Shown: positions 53,761-64,000, numbered from the stretch's first letter. The stretch: DNA of 64,000 bases from Coenobita brevimanus (GCA_032717465.1 CM064653.1:35076103-35140102), one strand, 5' to 3'. Notes: generated by a model not told the origin, from the letters alone. Numbers and translations are program-made.

Positions 53761-56700
53761 CAATAATCCCCGTACTATCCGGACGCCCACTTTCCGGACA
53801 TCCCCACTTACCGGACATTATCGTCCCAGGATCCAGTATTCCCAAAATGGTCTGAAAACTGCAAAAAATTCGAAAAAAATCTGACTTTTTCCCGCCCATA
53901 ATTTGAACTTGGCGCGCGCGGCGCGGGACAGCTTTGTTTTGGTGCGCCATTCCTCCGACGTCCGCTAGAGCGCCCCTGCATCCTCCCCACTTACCGCCCG
54001 TCTCTTGCCATGAGTGAAGCTCGTCGTCATGGCTGCCCACGTGCTCGCTTTTGTGGTGGTGCCTTGCCTGCTGCAGGCTCGCCTGCTGCTCTCGTGCCTC
54101 TTCTTCGTGTGTGTGATGATGGCCCCGCCGCCTGAGAAGAGGAAGAGAGTGGTTTTGACTCTGGAGTAGAAGAGTGAGATATTAGAGAAAGTGGATGCGG
54201 GATGGTCTTCGTCACGCATCCTTCGTGAGTTCAACCTGACCCGATCTACTTTGATATCAAGAGATCCTGAGACAAACTCATGCAGTACACGGCTGACTTC
54301 TCGTCAAAAAGCAATCGCAACGTGGAGAGGAAGATGATGATTACTCTCAAGTATGCTGAAGTCAACCGCTCCGCGTTGATTTGGTATCGACAGCAACTTG
54401 CTGCTGGTGTGACGGTGCGTGGGACGGAACTGAAGGCTGCTGCTGAGAAGTTCGCAAGGCTTCACGACGCCCTAGACTTCAAGGCATCCGAGGGTTGGCT
54501 CTTCGCGTTCAAGTTACGACATGGCCTTACCAACCGTAAGTCTCATGGTGAAGCTTTGGACACTAACGAGGATGGAGTAGAGGAGTTTCGGCACAAGGTG
54601 AAGGGCTTGATTGACAGGGAGGGCCTCACTCTCAGTCAAGTCTACAACGCTGACGAAACTGGTTTATTCTATCACGCTTTGCCTACGAACACTCTAGCCG
54701 AGGAGACGGAGAAGCGTGTACCTGGCTGCAAGCTCTCCAAGCAAAGGATATCTACTTTGTGTTGTGCTAATGCTAATGGCGTGCACCGGCTTAAGCCCGT
54801 TATTGTTGGCCGTGCAAGGCAGCCTCGGTGTCTTCGTGGGTTGATGGATGTCCTTCCTGTCGTTTGGTACCATTCCTTGAAGGCATGGTTCACAGCCCAC
54901 ATCTTCAAAGACTGGTTCCACCACCATTTCGTCAAGGAGGTCATACATTACCAGACGGAGAAACTGGGAATCCCATGCAACCAGGTAAAGGCCCTCCTTC
55001 TCCTCAACAATGCACCTGCCCACCTGTGCGACAAGGACTTGGTGTATGAAAATGGCTGCATTAGGTGCATGTTTCTGCCACCTAATACTACTGCTCGCAT
55101 CCAACCAATGGACCAAGGAGTGATTGTGGCAACGAAGCGGCTATACCGACGGAAGTTCCTGGACGAGGTGATGGTTGTTCTCGAGGACGAGGACGAGCGC
55201 AGGGAGGGACGGGACACGCGAGGCCAGCAGACTTTGGAAAACCTCCGCCGCTACAACATCAAGTCTGCCATTTACAACTGGGCCAGTTCATGGAAGGAAG
55301 TCCCTGTCAAGATTCTAGAAAATGGTTGGTCTCGTCTGCCTCTCGGAGCAGATGTGGAGCACAGTTTCCTAGGTTTCGACGTGGATGACTTCCATGAACG
55401 TCTGCGTGTGCATGGGGACGATGTTGATGTGGACGAAGTGCGTGAGTGGTTGTATGACGACGAGGGCGATCCTGGGTATCAGACCTTGTCTGATATCGAG
55501 ATCGCATCTTCAGTTGCAGGTTTTAGTACCCAGCTTGACGATTCCGATGAGGATGGCGACAATGATGCGGACTTCTCTCAGCATGACACTACTCCAGCCA
55601 TCCCCAAGCTGAGTGCACTCCGGTAACACGTAGAGTTCGTTCTGGACAACCTGGAACACCCGGACTGCTACAGGGAGATGGGGCCCTTGGGACTTGTGGA
55701 GGAAGTGCATGCTTTCAGGCAGCGCATCATTAATCGTCAGAATCGTCATTCCTTGCGTCAATCAGCAATTGACAGCTTTTTCAGGCCCGTGACCCCTGGT
55801 GTGCCCAGCCCTGGCTCCACTCTGTTGCCTCCCCAAGACAGGCCCTCATGCTCCGAGCCACAGCCCAGAACATCAGCGCTCGATGTGAGTTTGCGCCTAT
55901 ATTCAGAGTTGTCTGCAGTGAGTACGCCATCACCACGACCCAGCGACGCACCCCTGGGTCACCTCCATGTGCTACTTTCAGACTTTGACAGTGATTAAAC
56001 AGCAAGAACTTCCTCACTAGACCACACGGGAATTTAGTGTTGTGCAGTGAAAGAAAAACAGTGCATACCTGATATTGTTAAGAAATTAGAATTCTGAGTG
56101 AAAAGAGACTGATTTAATAGATTTTCAATGTACAGTAGCTAAAATTAACTAGAGTGTGTTACGTTTAGAAAATGGATTTATGAGTGCAAAGACTTTAAGT
56201 GCAGAGTGCAACACTTATTTCGTAAAGTTACAATGGAGCATAAGTAAAACAAGAGTGTGCAGTGTTAAGAGAATGGACTTCTGAGTGCAAATGACTAAGT
56301 TCAGTGCAAGACTTCATGAACAGTGTGCTGCAAGTTCTTCAGGAAATCCTTCTTACTGTCAGAGTCTGAGAGGAGGTGGTTATTCATCGAGATGGCCAAG
56401 GACTTGCTGTAAGTACCCAGAATGTTTCATATTGTACTCTACCGTATTTTCCTTACTGTACTTCCCTCTAACACCTCATTTCACTCTTTTATGTCCCTTA
56501 TTGGTGTGAATAGGGTATTTGGTGCTATGCATGTGCAGTAGGGAGGTATTTCTCTGAGTTAGGGTCCATAAGTACCAGTCCAGGAGCCAGGGACTTGTTG
56601 TAAGTACCCAGAATGTTTAATATTGTATAAACTCACCTCTAAAACCTAATTTTATGGTTCTTTTGCATTTATTTCAGTGTTTTATGTCCCTTATTGGTGT

Positions 56701-56870
56701 GATTTGGGTCTTAAATAGGTGATATGCATGTCCAGAGGGAGTTGTATAGGTGTTTTTCTGAGTTAGGGTCCATACGTACAAGTCTAAGAGGCTGGTGCCC
56801 ACTATCCGGACAGGACCACTTTCCAGACATGCCTTTGGCTCTATTACGTCGGATAGTGGAGGGATTACTG
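53761..56870 (+). mobile_element. Tigger Ta1, full-length copy with transposase
   Basis: 3110 bp between TA dinucleotides (53759-53760, 56871-56872). Left TIR CAATAATCCCCGTACTATCC; right TIR read inward CAGTAATCCCTCCACTATCC. The transposase is on the plus strand (54116-55998). The 3' region contains an internal duplication of about 190 bp (GTAAGTACCCAGAATGTTT at about 56410 and 56600) and repeated GAGTGCAAA / GTGCAGTGTTAAGA motifs (56040-56330). It is the parent type of Ta2, Ta3 and Ta4. Confidence 0.92.
54116..55998 (+). pseudogene. Tigger Ta1 transposase (CENP-B/DDE), damaged
   Basis: Start ATGATGGCC at 54116: PPPEKRKRVVLTLE, stop TAG (54167-54169, where Gln is usual), KSEILEKVDAGWSSSRILRE and FNLTRSTLI (first HTH); a frameshift near 54255 and a TGA at 54267 lead to the long frame 54280-55626: CENP-B HTH (ALIWYRQQLAAGVTVRGTEL, SEGWLFAFKLRHGLTNRKSH), VYNADETGLFYHALP (first Asp), STLCCANANGVHRLKPVIVG, ALLLLNNAPAHLCDKD, where the second catalytic Asp of the usual LLLDNAPAH is Asn, and FLPPNTTARIQPMDQGVI (third Asp). 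After an in-frame TAA (55624-55626) the frame continues with FVLDNLEHPDCYREMG, RQSAIDSFFRPVTPG and an ordinary C-terminal tail to 55998. Inactive. Confidence 0.88.
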
Positions 56871-57032
56871 TATACTTTATTAATCAAACCATTTCTTCTA
56901 TGAGAGAATATTAAGTCTACTTAATAGTACCTTTATAAAGTCCAATAGAATATATACATTTTTGTTAAATATAATGTATTTGATTGTACTTGAAAGCACT
57001 TGGTATTTTTTCAAGTACATAGGGTCTAAGTA

Positions 57033-57410
57033 GTGGTAGGTGGTGGCGACCATCATCCACTCGCTTGATGTAGTGCTGCATACTTCTTCCTTAGCCTTTA
57101 TCATTCTTTTTCTGTGTCTGCCCTCCTCTCTTCCTATTTCTCCCATCTTTCCTATTACTTCTTATTGCTTTTCTTTCCTGTACAGGTGGCTTTACATTGA
57201 GTGACAAGCCAAATGGTTTCCTGTAAGCCAAGAAACCATTTACAATGCTGGGTGGTAACCATATAACCAAACCATATGTGCTCCCTAGGTGTCAACAAGT
57301 GGGTTGGTGGAGGGTTAATGCCCCTCCCCGTAAAACAAATAACTCGAAGTCAAATGGCCACCCTTTACGGGATTATGGCATCTGGCAATAGATAGATAGA
57401 TAGATAGATA
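57033..57410 (+). mobile_element. Short RTE-A derivative S2 (5' module + 3' end)
   Basis: 378 bp between 11-bp direct repeats GGGTCTAAGTA (57022-57032, 57411-57421). Starts GTGGTAGGTGGTGGCGACC; same organisation and about 90% similar by eye to S1, with TGGCCACCCTTTACGG, GGCATCTGGC and a longer GATA tail (57389-57410). Sits near the right end of the hAT-like element. Confidence 0.92.
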
Positions 57411-57520
57411 GGGTCTAAGTACAAGTACAACCAAAATTTTAAACTCCAAGTACAAGTACATGAGAAAATGTACTTAAGTCCAAGTACCAAGAACAAGTAC
57501 TGTACTTGGACTCAACCCTG

Positions 57521-58394
57521 GCAATTATGGTCAGAACAGGTACAGTGCTTGCTAGAAAAAGAAAAGATCCACACTTTTAACAACTCTCCATTCTTATTTT
57601 GTCTTTTCATACCAGAGGACAGATGTGTCTTTGTTAGGCTAGTATTGTTATGTCCTCAGCCCACACTGCCACAGGTTCCAACAGCAGTAGTCCAGTATAG
57701 GAAGGACATTGCCCAGTGAGTTGTTCTTCCTATGGTCAGCCTTTACTTGTACAGTACACAAGATCTGCCGAGGCGATAATAAACACTGGCTCCTTAAAGT
57801 TCACTCTCTTTATTTTCCAAACAATTCCATTTAATGCTTTCCAACTTCTCTTCACTTTTCTCACAAGCACTGGAGCAATACACACTTTGCGGATTGCAAT
57901 TACACATAATGTTTAACAACACTTTACAGTTATTACACTTAATGATTGACAGCACTTCACAGTTTTTCACAAGTACTGTAAATAATCTTCACTGACAGTA
58001 ATTACACTTAATGCTTGCCAGCAACTCTTCACAAACTTCTCTGACAGCACTACACCAAAACCGACTGAACTTCATTCACACTGAACTGAAAACCAACTCA
58101 ACAAACAGTCTCTACCCCATCCTTGCATAACACTCTAAAATCATTTACCATATGAACTTAAACTACGTAATTTAACAAGCAATCATTTAAATAAAACATT
58201 TTAAAGAAAAAGAGCAGAAAAATTGATGCATAACTTACAAAATAACTTCGCTCACAAACAGCAGGCAAACTGGCAACTCTGACTCGTACCGAAACCCACG
58301 GTAAATATCGGGAAATGTTGAGAATTCTCTAGCAATACCTAACTGGCAAATTTCGAATCTTAACAGTATTATATATCACTATCTCACGTGACTT
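57521..58394. other. No gene seen; degenerate ~40-bp tandem motif
   Basis: At about 57893-58030 three loose repeats of ATTACACTTAATG...CAGCACTTCACAG occur. No transposon or coding region recognised. Confidence 0.5.
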
Positions 58395-59395
58395 CAGAAA
58401 TGGATTCCCATGGGAGATGTATGCCAATGACTTGGTGTTGATTGCAGAGAATGAAAGGGAGGGAGGTGGAGGAAAGAGGAGAGACCAAATGGGGTGCAAG
58501 TGTTTGAGAGTAAATGGAGATAAAACAAAAGTGAAGATAGCTAGTGCTGGTGTCTGTATTGTTAAGCAGAGAGTGTGTGACTATGTGCAGTTTGCCAGAA
58601 GGGTGTGGAAAGTAACTCCCTCTTGTGCATTGTTTTTGGTAGTGATTGCATAAGAAATGTAATGATATTAGATGTAAGCTGCAAAATAATGCTGATTTCA
58701 TGTGTGTGGTGTGTTGCGAAGAGCATGTAGAGATTGACAGGTGTGAAAGGATTGATCTTGCTGGAGAGTCTTCTGAATGTGTGGAGGAATTTTTTTATTT
58801 GGGGGACATGTAGTGTGCTGGAGATGGGGCTGGAACTAGCTCTGTGGGTAGGATAAGGAGTGGTTGAGGAAGTTGAGGGTGCTGTTGCCTCCTAACATTG
58901 AGAAGGTTCCCCCTCCATGCCAAGGGAGTCTTGTGTACAGCATGTGTTAGGAGTGTAGTGATGTATGGTAGAGAGACCTGGGGAGTAAAGGAAGAGGATA
59001 TTCATAGGCTCAACCATGCAGAAATGACAATGAATGAATGGATGTGTAGTAGGTCCATGAATGCTAGGCCAGAGGAGGGGCTAGGATTGTGATTGAAGAG
59101 TTGAGAGGAAGGGTGGGACTTGAATGTATTGGTGTTGTGATGAAGAGGGATAGATGGAGATGGTTTGGGCATGATGAGGGGATGGAGAATGTCATTTGGG
59201 TGCAGAAGGTGAGAAGTGTGAATGTTGGGGGTAGGATTGTGAGAGGCAGACCAAAAAAGACCTGGAGCGAGGTCACAGTGTGTGATGTCAGGAATAAGAG
59301 ACTGAATAGGGAGGCTGCCAGATTTTGAGCAACATGGAGAGCTGCCATTAAGTGTCCAAGGCCAATGCATGCAAGCATGTTGGTGCCTTTATAAA
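58395..59395 (+). mobile_element. RTE-B LINE fragment B3
   Basis: Plus-strand RTE-B from the RT active-site region to the 3' end. It begins near FRNGFPWEMYANDLVLIAEN (catalytic YADD altered to YAND), and ends CAAGGCCAATGCATGCAAGC, GTTGGTGCCTTTATAAACGA and an AT-rich tail. Same 3' end as B1 and B2. Confidence 0.8.
58417..59328 (+). pseudogene. RTE-B RT C-terminal part (B3), broken
   Basis: Frames in order: MYANDLVLIAENEREGGGG and CLRVNGDKTKVKIASAG (58417-58653); TACVRSVVMYGRETWGVKEE with RLNHAEMTMNEWMCSRSMN (58898-59092); RGRVGLECIGVVMKRDRWRW, FGHDEGMENVIWVQKVRSVN, GRPKKTWSEVTVCDVRNKRL (59089-59328). The D-to-N change in the YADD box and several frameshifts make it inactive. Confidence 0.78.
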
Positions 59396-59418
59396 CGATA
59401 CAGTATGATAATATGATA

Positions 59419-60629
59419 AGTAATCCCTGTAATATCCGAACGCCCACTTTCCGGACACCCCACTTACCGGACATTGTGGGCCTGGACCTTCGGAACCCCA
59501 AAATGACCAAACAAAGAAAAAAATCCCCCCCACAAATTCGAATTTTTTCCCACCCGTAATTTGAAATGCCGCGCGGCATCGAACAGCTGTTTACACCATG
59601 GCCCCTTCACCCCTTCCTTCCTCCCCCTGCCCCCTCCACTGTCAGGGTTGCCATTTCGTATTTTTCATTACCAAATGTGGGCCAATTTGGTAATGAAAAA
59701 TTCATTTGGTAATGAATCAGAATAATGCATTACCAAACCGATTTTTCACATTTATGAGGATACATAAGATGGAGATGGTGGATTGTTTGCTCTCTCTGAT
59801 TAATCTGCTAGCCTACATAGCGTGAAAATAATCAACATACCTGTACTGTTAATTATAAGGAGAGTGATTACATGTATTTCCACTTGTATACATAATTAGT
59901 GAAGAATAAATGCTAGCTTTATGAATTTGGTAATGAAAAGTTAAATTTGATAATGAAAACTGAGGAGTTTGGTGATGTGGCCGAGTTGCGATCTGGCAAC
60001 CCTGCTTCCCCCTCACCAACAATTACTGCCTAACTTCGATCGCAAGTAGATGCTTATTGCAATGGATGCCACACGTGCTCGTTTTTTGTGAATAAACAGT
60101 GAATAAACTGCAATACCTCGCCACTAGACCACACAGGAATTTACAGTATAGTGTTGTGCATTGTTAAGAAATTAGAATTTAGAGTGCAAAGGATTAACCG
60201 TGGAGTGCAAACTGGCGGTTGAAACTGGCATGGTGCAATTAACAGAATGTGCAGTGTTAAACATTTTTAACTCACAGTGCAAAGAATTACTGTAAGTGCA
60301 GCATAACACAGGATTACTGTACGTGCTTCAAGAGCATTTTCACCACTCCTAAAGCTTTAGAGAAGCCGGCCACAGACGTGCTGTAAGTACCCTGTCTGAG
60401 GTACAATCACTTCTGATTCCTCATTCTTTGGTTCCTTTTCATTTATTTCATGCTTTATGTCCATTATTGGTGTGAATAGGATCTTAAATAGGTTTAAATA
60501 GGTGCTATGCATGTCTTAGGGAGTTATTTAGGTGGCTTTCGAAGTTAGGCTGGGGCCCCACTATCCGGACGGGACCACTTTTTGGACATGCCTTTGGCTC
60601 TATTACGTCGGATAGTAGAGGGATTACTG
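59419..60629 (+). mobile_element. Tigger Ta4, non-autonomous
   Basis: Starts AGTAATCCCTGTAATATCCG (first C missing) after TA and ends GGGATTACTG before TA at 60630. Shares with Ta1 TTTCCGGACA...CTTACCGGACATT at the 5' side and CTATTACGTCGGATAGTAGAGG at the 3' side. No transposase. Contains a nested fold-back element (59643-60004). Confidence 0.85.
59643..60004. mobile_element. Fold-back MITE with CAGGGTTGCCA ends
   Basis: 362 bp. Ends CAGGGTTGCCATTTCG and, read inward from the right, CAGGGTTGCCAGATCG. Inside, TTCATTACCAAAT and ATTTGGTAATGAA form an inverted pair close together, and the GGTAATGAA word or its complement recurs about seven times. CAGGGTTGCC ends suggest hAT ancestry, but no target duplication is seen. 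Confidence 0.6.
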
Positions 60630-60748
60630 TAATTCACTGAGTGGTTATACTGTATATAGGTTGGTGGCAAGTTTGTTTGTTTGTTTTTTGTTTTGCTTTT
60701 GCTTCTTCCAGACTATGTGATTCAACTTAGTTTTGTGCATATACTGTA

Positions 60749-60765
60749 TGTGTGTGTGTGTGTGT
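60749..60765 (+). repeat. (TG)n at 3' junction of C4
   Basis: Eight TG units directly next to the 3' end of C4 (CA tail in element sense). Confidence 0.93.
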
Positions 60766-63503
60766 TCTTACCTAATTGTATCTTTACAGGAATGAGTCAA
60801 GCTCGTACTGTCCCGTGTCTTAAACCATATTTATCGTACATATCCTTAAATTTGTGAATTGTTTTGGCACACACTATTTCATTCGGTAGTGCATTCCATT
60901 GATCAATTGCTCTGTTTGGGAAACTGAATTTCCTTACGTCTTTATCACCTCTCTTCTTATGCAGTTTTTTGCAGTGTCCTCTTGCTGATGCTTCTCCATA
61001 TGTTAAGTAATCATTTATGTCTATTTTCTCCTTCCCTGATATGCACTTATATAGCATTATCATGTCACCTCTTTTCCTTCTCTCCTGTAGTGTTGGTAGA
61101 TTCAGTTTATTTAGTCTTTCTTTGTAGCTTAGGTCCCTTAAGCTTGGTATCCATCTTGTAGCGGCCCTTTGAACTTTTTCAATCTTGTCTATATGCTTTT
61201 TGAGATGAGGACTCCAGACTACTGATGCATATTCCAGGGTTGGTCTAATGAATGATGTTATTATCCTTCTTAGCATGTCTTCATTTATGTATGTGAATGC
61301 TATTCTCATATTTGCAAGCAGTGTATACATGTTCCGTACCTTCTCGCTGATGTGGTCAGCCGGAGATAGTCTGTTATTGATAATCACACCTAGGTCTTTT
61401 TCTCTTTCTGATGTGTATAGGGTTTTATTTCCTAACTTATAATCCCAATCAGGTCTTTTTCCACTTTTACCAAACTTGATTACATGACACTTGTCCACGT
61501 TGAATTCCATTTGCCATGTACTACTCCATTCATGAAGTTTATTTAATTCTTATTGTAGCTCCCTACAAGAGTCTGTGCTAGTAATTCTCCTTTGTATTTT
61601 TACATCATCTGCAAACATATTCAGATAGCTCTCATTTCCAGTGTTACTGTTTATGTCATTTATATACACTAAAAACATGATTGATGCCAGCACTGAACCC
61701 TGTGGTACTCCACTAGTCACTTCTTTCCATGATGAGCAGTTTCCTCTTAGTACTGTCCTCATTTCTCTTTTTATGAGAAAGTCTTGCATCCAACAAAACA
61801 GTTTGCCTCGAATTCCCCCTTTATGGCACAGTTTCCATAAAAGTCTTTGGTGTGGTACTGTGTCAAAAGCTTTCTTGAAATCTAAATAGATACTGTCCAC
61901 CCATCCTTCCCTTTCCTGTATTGTGTTTGTTACTGTCATAGTAGCTCAACAGATTAGTAACACATGATTTTCCTTTTCTGAAACCAAACTGTCTTTCTGT
62001 TATCATACTGTGTTCTTCTAGATGATTTACCCAAGCTTTTCTTATAAGCTTTTCTAATACCTTGCTTACAACACTGGTCAGTGATACTGGTCGGTAGTTG
62101 AGTGGATTTTGTCTATTTCCTTTCTTGAATAAGGGGACAATATTTGCTTTTTTCCAAATATCAGGTAGTTTACCTTGACTCAAGGATTTCTTGAAAATTA
62201 AAAATAATGGTTTTCTTAACTCCTTTGCACATTCTCGTAATACCCAACATGAAATTTCATCAGGACCACTTGCTTTTCCTCTGTCTAAGCTACTTAACTC
62301 TTCCTGTATTACTTTTTCGGCTATTTGTATATCTGGTAGTATGTGTGGACATGCATGTTCCACATAGTCCCTCTCAAAAATTTTTTCTTTTGTAAAAACT
62401 AATTGGAAATTCTTATTTAGTGCTTCACAAATATCTTTCTCTTGTGTATAAGTGATTCCCTCGTCCGTAATGGATTGTATTATGTCTTTTACTTTGGTTT
62501 TGCGTCTGATATAGCTGTAAAACAGCTTTGGTTGATCACTACTTTTATTTATTATATCCTCCTCAAACTGTTTTTGGGCTTCCCTCCTTATTCTTGTATA
62601 GTCGTTTCTTGCCTGTTTGTAATTATTATACGCCCTTTCACTATTGTGTCTTCTGTATCTATTCCACAACAAATCTCTTCTTTCTTTTGAATTTTTACAT
62701 TCTGTATTGAACCATTTCTGTATTTTCTTATCTGCTTCTTTGTGCTGTGGGATGTACTTCTGGACTCCTATTTCATATAATTCACAGAATTTTTTATATA
62801 CAGCATTGAAATCTTGTCCTCTAAGCTCATTTTCCCAATCAACTTCTAAGAAATACTTCTTTAGGTCTTGATAATTTCCATTTTTATAGTTTAGGCTCCT
62901 TTTGTAACTGTTATTGCTGTTTACTATGTCATATGCTATCTTGAAGTTATAATTTAGTACTGCATGATAGCTTTTGCCAAGTGGAGGGTGATATATTAAA
63001 CTGTCAATATCATTTTCTTGCCTATTAAATATTAGATCTAGCACTGAAGGTACATCAAGTCCTCTTTTTCTGGTGGTTTCCCTCACATGTTGCGTTAGGA
63101 AAAACTCTTGTACTAGATCCAGGAGCTTTTGGCCCCAACAGCTTTCTTGGCTAATTATATCTAGAGTATTCCAATTTATATTTGTATTGAAATCCCCAGT
63201 TAGTATAATTCTTTCCGATTTCTCTTCCATTTTATGTAGTAATGATCTTATACTTTGAATTTTACTCTCTGCCAGGTCCTCATATTCATCTCTTTCCCAT
63301 GAGTTTGATCTGGGTGGCATGTACAAATTGGCTACAATTACTTTACCTTCAGATGTGTTGATCTCTACTGCAGTCAGTTCTACTTGTGATGGTATATCTA
63401 GGTTTATTTCCTTGACTTTTAGGGTTTTCTTAGTTAATATTATAATTCCTCCTCCTTTTTTTAAATTTCTGTCTCTTCTCCATATATTGTATTCCTCTAA
63501 GTT
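60766..63503 (-). mobile_element. CR1-like LINE copy C4, second family, between TG tracts
   Basis: Minus strand, 5'-truncated in the endonuclease (near EEYNIWRRDRN, 63490) and ending 3' at CAATTAGGTAAGAA (60766). Related to but clearly different from C1/C2. TG repeats flank both ends (60749-60765, 63504-63519), again consistent with insertion into one dinucleotide tract. Confidence 0.88.
60797..63500 (-). pseudogene. CR1-like ORF2 (C4): endonuclease, RT, C-terminal domain
   Basis: Minus strand: KKGGGIIILTKKTLKVKEI and VIVANLYMPPRSNSWERDEY (endonuclease), RIILTGDFNTNINWNTLD, HPPLGKSYHAVLNYN (SDH motif reads SYH), KASGPDEISCWVLRECAKEL, WKKANIVPLFKKGNRQNPLN, YRPVSLTSVVSKVLEKLI, ERQFGFRKGKSCVTNLLSYY; frameshift near 61940; [51 protein letters not shown] (catalytic FADD); in-frame TAA at about 61550 after SCRELQ; then ELNKLHEWSSTWQMEFNVDK, RIAFTYINEDMLRRIITSFI, ERRKRGDMIMLYKCISGKEK, to a natural stop at 60797. 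Only one frameshift and one stop are obvious, but the endonuclease SDH His/Asp environment is altered. Confidence 0.88.
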
Positions 63504-63519
63504 TGTGTGTGTGTGTGTG
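63504..63519 (+). repeat. (TG)n at 5' junction of C4
   Basis: Eight TG units abutting the truncated 5' end of C4. Confidence 0.93.
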
Positions 63520-64000
63520 AAGTACCAGTAGTTAATGATGGCTGTATAATGATCCAGCTTCTTCAGTTACAATATTTTTTTGTGTGAATAAAAATCATCT
63601 GGAGATGACAAAATAAAAATGACACTGGTATCCTTGAATTGAAGAAGTTAAAGATTGTAGACAGTTACTGAAGCCAAAGTAACGATAGGCCTACCAGAAT
63701 TTAGTAACTGACTTAAAAATTAGACTGTTTCCAATCTCAAAGTTATTGTTTTTGTGGCCCCTGGATCATCTCTGTGTGAACCTGACACTGTGGGCTAAAG
63801 TTGCCCTTCTATTGCAGTCCACCATCCATTCTTCAAATGATAAGGAGAAAGTTGAGGGATGGTTGTATAAGCCAGCAGTAAAACTGCCCAGCTATGTCAG
63901 CACCACTATGTGAATGTGCTTTGCCAGCACCTCAATGGTCCGTTGAAGAGGTTGAATACACAGGTATCGTGTACAGTAATAAAGAAAAGGTAAAGTTGTG
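63520..64000 (+). other. Unassigned end of window with a possible splice acceptor
   Basis: TTGCCCTTCTATTGCAG ends at 63817 and looks like a polypyrimidine tract with acceptor. The first frame after it is open for 31 codons (STIHSSNDKEKVEGWLYKPA, VKLPSYVSTTM) to a TGA at 63911-63913. This could be a terminal exon of the gene begun at 27346 or of another gene, but I recognise no domain and a chance acceptor is quite possible. Confidence 0.25.

Larger units (their letters stand above)
48337..57520. mobile_element. hAT-like element, non-autonomous, swollen by insertions
   Basis: Left end TAGGGTTGGGTCCAAGTACA (48337) and right end, read inward, CAGGGTTGAGTCCAAGTACA (57520): inverted repeats with two mismatches in 20. 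CAGGGTTG starts are common in hAT elements. Subterminal zones are packed with CAAGTAC/GTACTTG motifs (48350-48400, 50240-50330, 56990-57030, 57415-57510). The interior contains two short RTE derivatives, J2, Ta1 and a Tc1-like relic. An 8-bp target duplication is not recognisable, and no hAT transposase is seen. Confidence 0.6.

Overview
This is eukaryotic DNA with no bacterial features. There are no operons, ribosome binding sites or densely packed genes. It has splice signals, long CA/CT microsatellites, and a dense, mutually nested mix of LINEs, SINE-like elements, piggyBac, Tigger/pogo and hAT-like transposons. The combination (RTE-like LINEs with GATA tails, CR1-like LINEs beside CA repeats, many Tigger families, long dinucleotide tracts) suggests an arthropod, most likely a decapod crustacean. 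That taxon is an inference from repeat style only. The one host coding piece I can support is a single exon (27346-27483, + strand), whose 37 codons look like the N-terminus of a SAM-dependent methyltransferase; the rest of the window may be its introns or intergenic DNA.

Layout. 1-9490: an RTE-A LINE on the minus strand (A2) cut by two unrelated piggyBac elements at TTAA sites (P2, 1-3045; P1, 5673-9417) and by a tRNA-like chimeric SINE (3672-4133); P2 is itself split by a Tigger-like element that carries another RTE-A fragment. 9535-11830: decayed RTE-A with a long-TIR MITE inside. 12274-15955: a small Tigger-type MITE, then a decayed Tigger transposon. 16100-24300: a roughly 235-bp tandem unit split by two Tigger-like insertions, one holding a CR1-like LINE, the other holding further Tigger elements nested two deep. 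24296-26270: a second RTE-like family (RTE-B). 27346-27483: host exon. 27852-35720: RTE-A, a minisatellite, local tandem duplications, then an RTE-A (A5) with a Tigger inside it and a SINE inside the Tigger. 37188-38038: Tigger remnant. 38485-47866: a near full-length CR1-like LINE (C2) with ORF1 and ORF2, interrupted by RTE-A (A6) and by a recent J-type LINE (J1). 48337-57520: a hAT-like element swollen by two short RTE-derived elements, a near-intact J-type LINE (J2) and a complete 3.1-kb Tigger. 58395-60629: RTE-B fragment and a deleted Tigger with a fold-back MITE. 60766-63503: CR1-like LINE between two TG tracts. 63520-64000: unassigned, with a possible splice acceptor.

Relations. RTE-A supplies a 5' module that recurs in three contexts: the autonomous RTE-A, a ~375-bp internally deleted derivative ending in the RTE-A 3' end and GATA tail, and a ~530-bp chimera in which the module is joined to a tRNA-like A/B-box segment with an A-rich tail. 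Copies of both short types sit between 11-12-bp target duplications, so they moved as units. The three large CR1-like copies abut CA repeats, which suggests microsatellite targeting. Coding capacity is nearly all broken, but several elements (P1, J1, J2, C2, A6) carry only one to a few lesions and are probably young.
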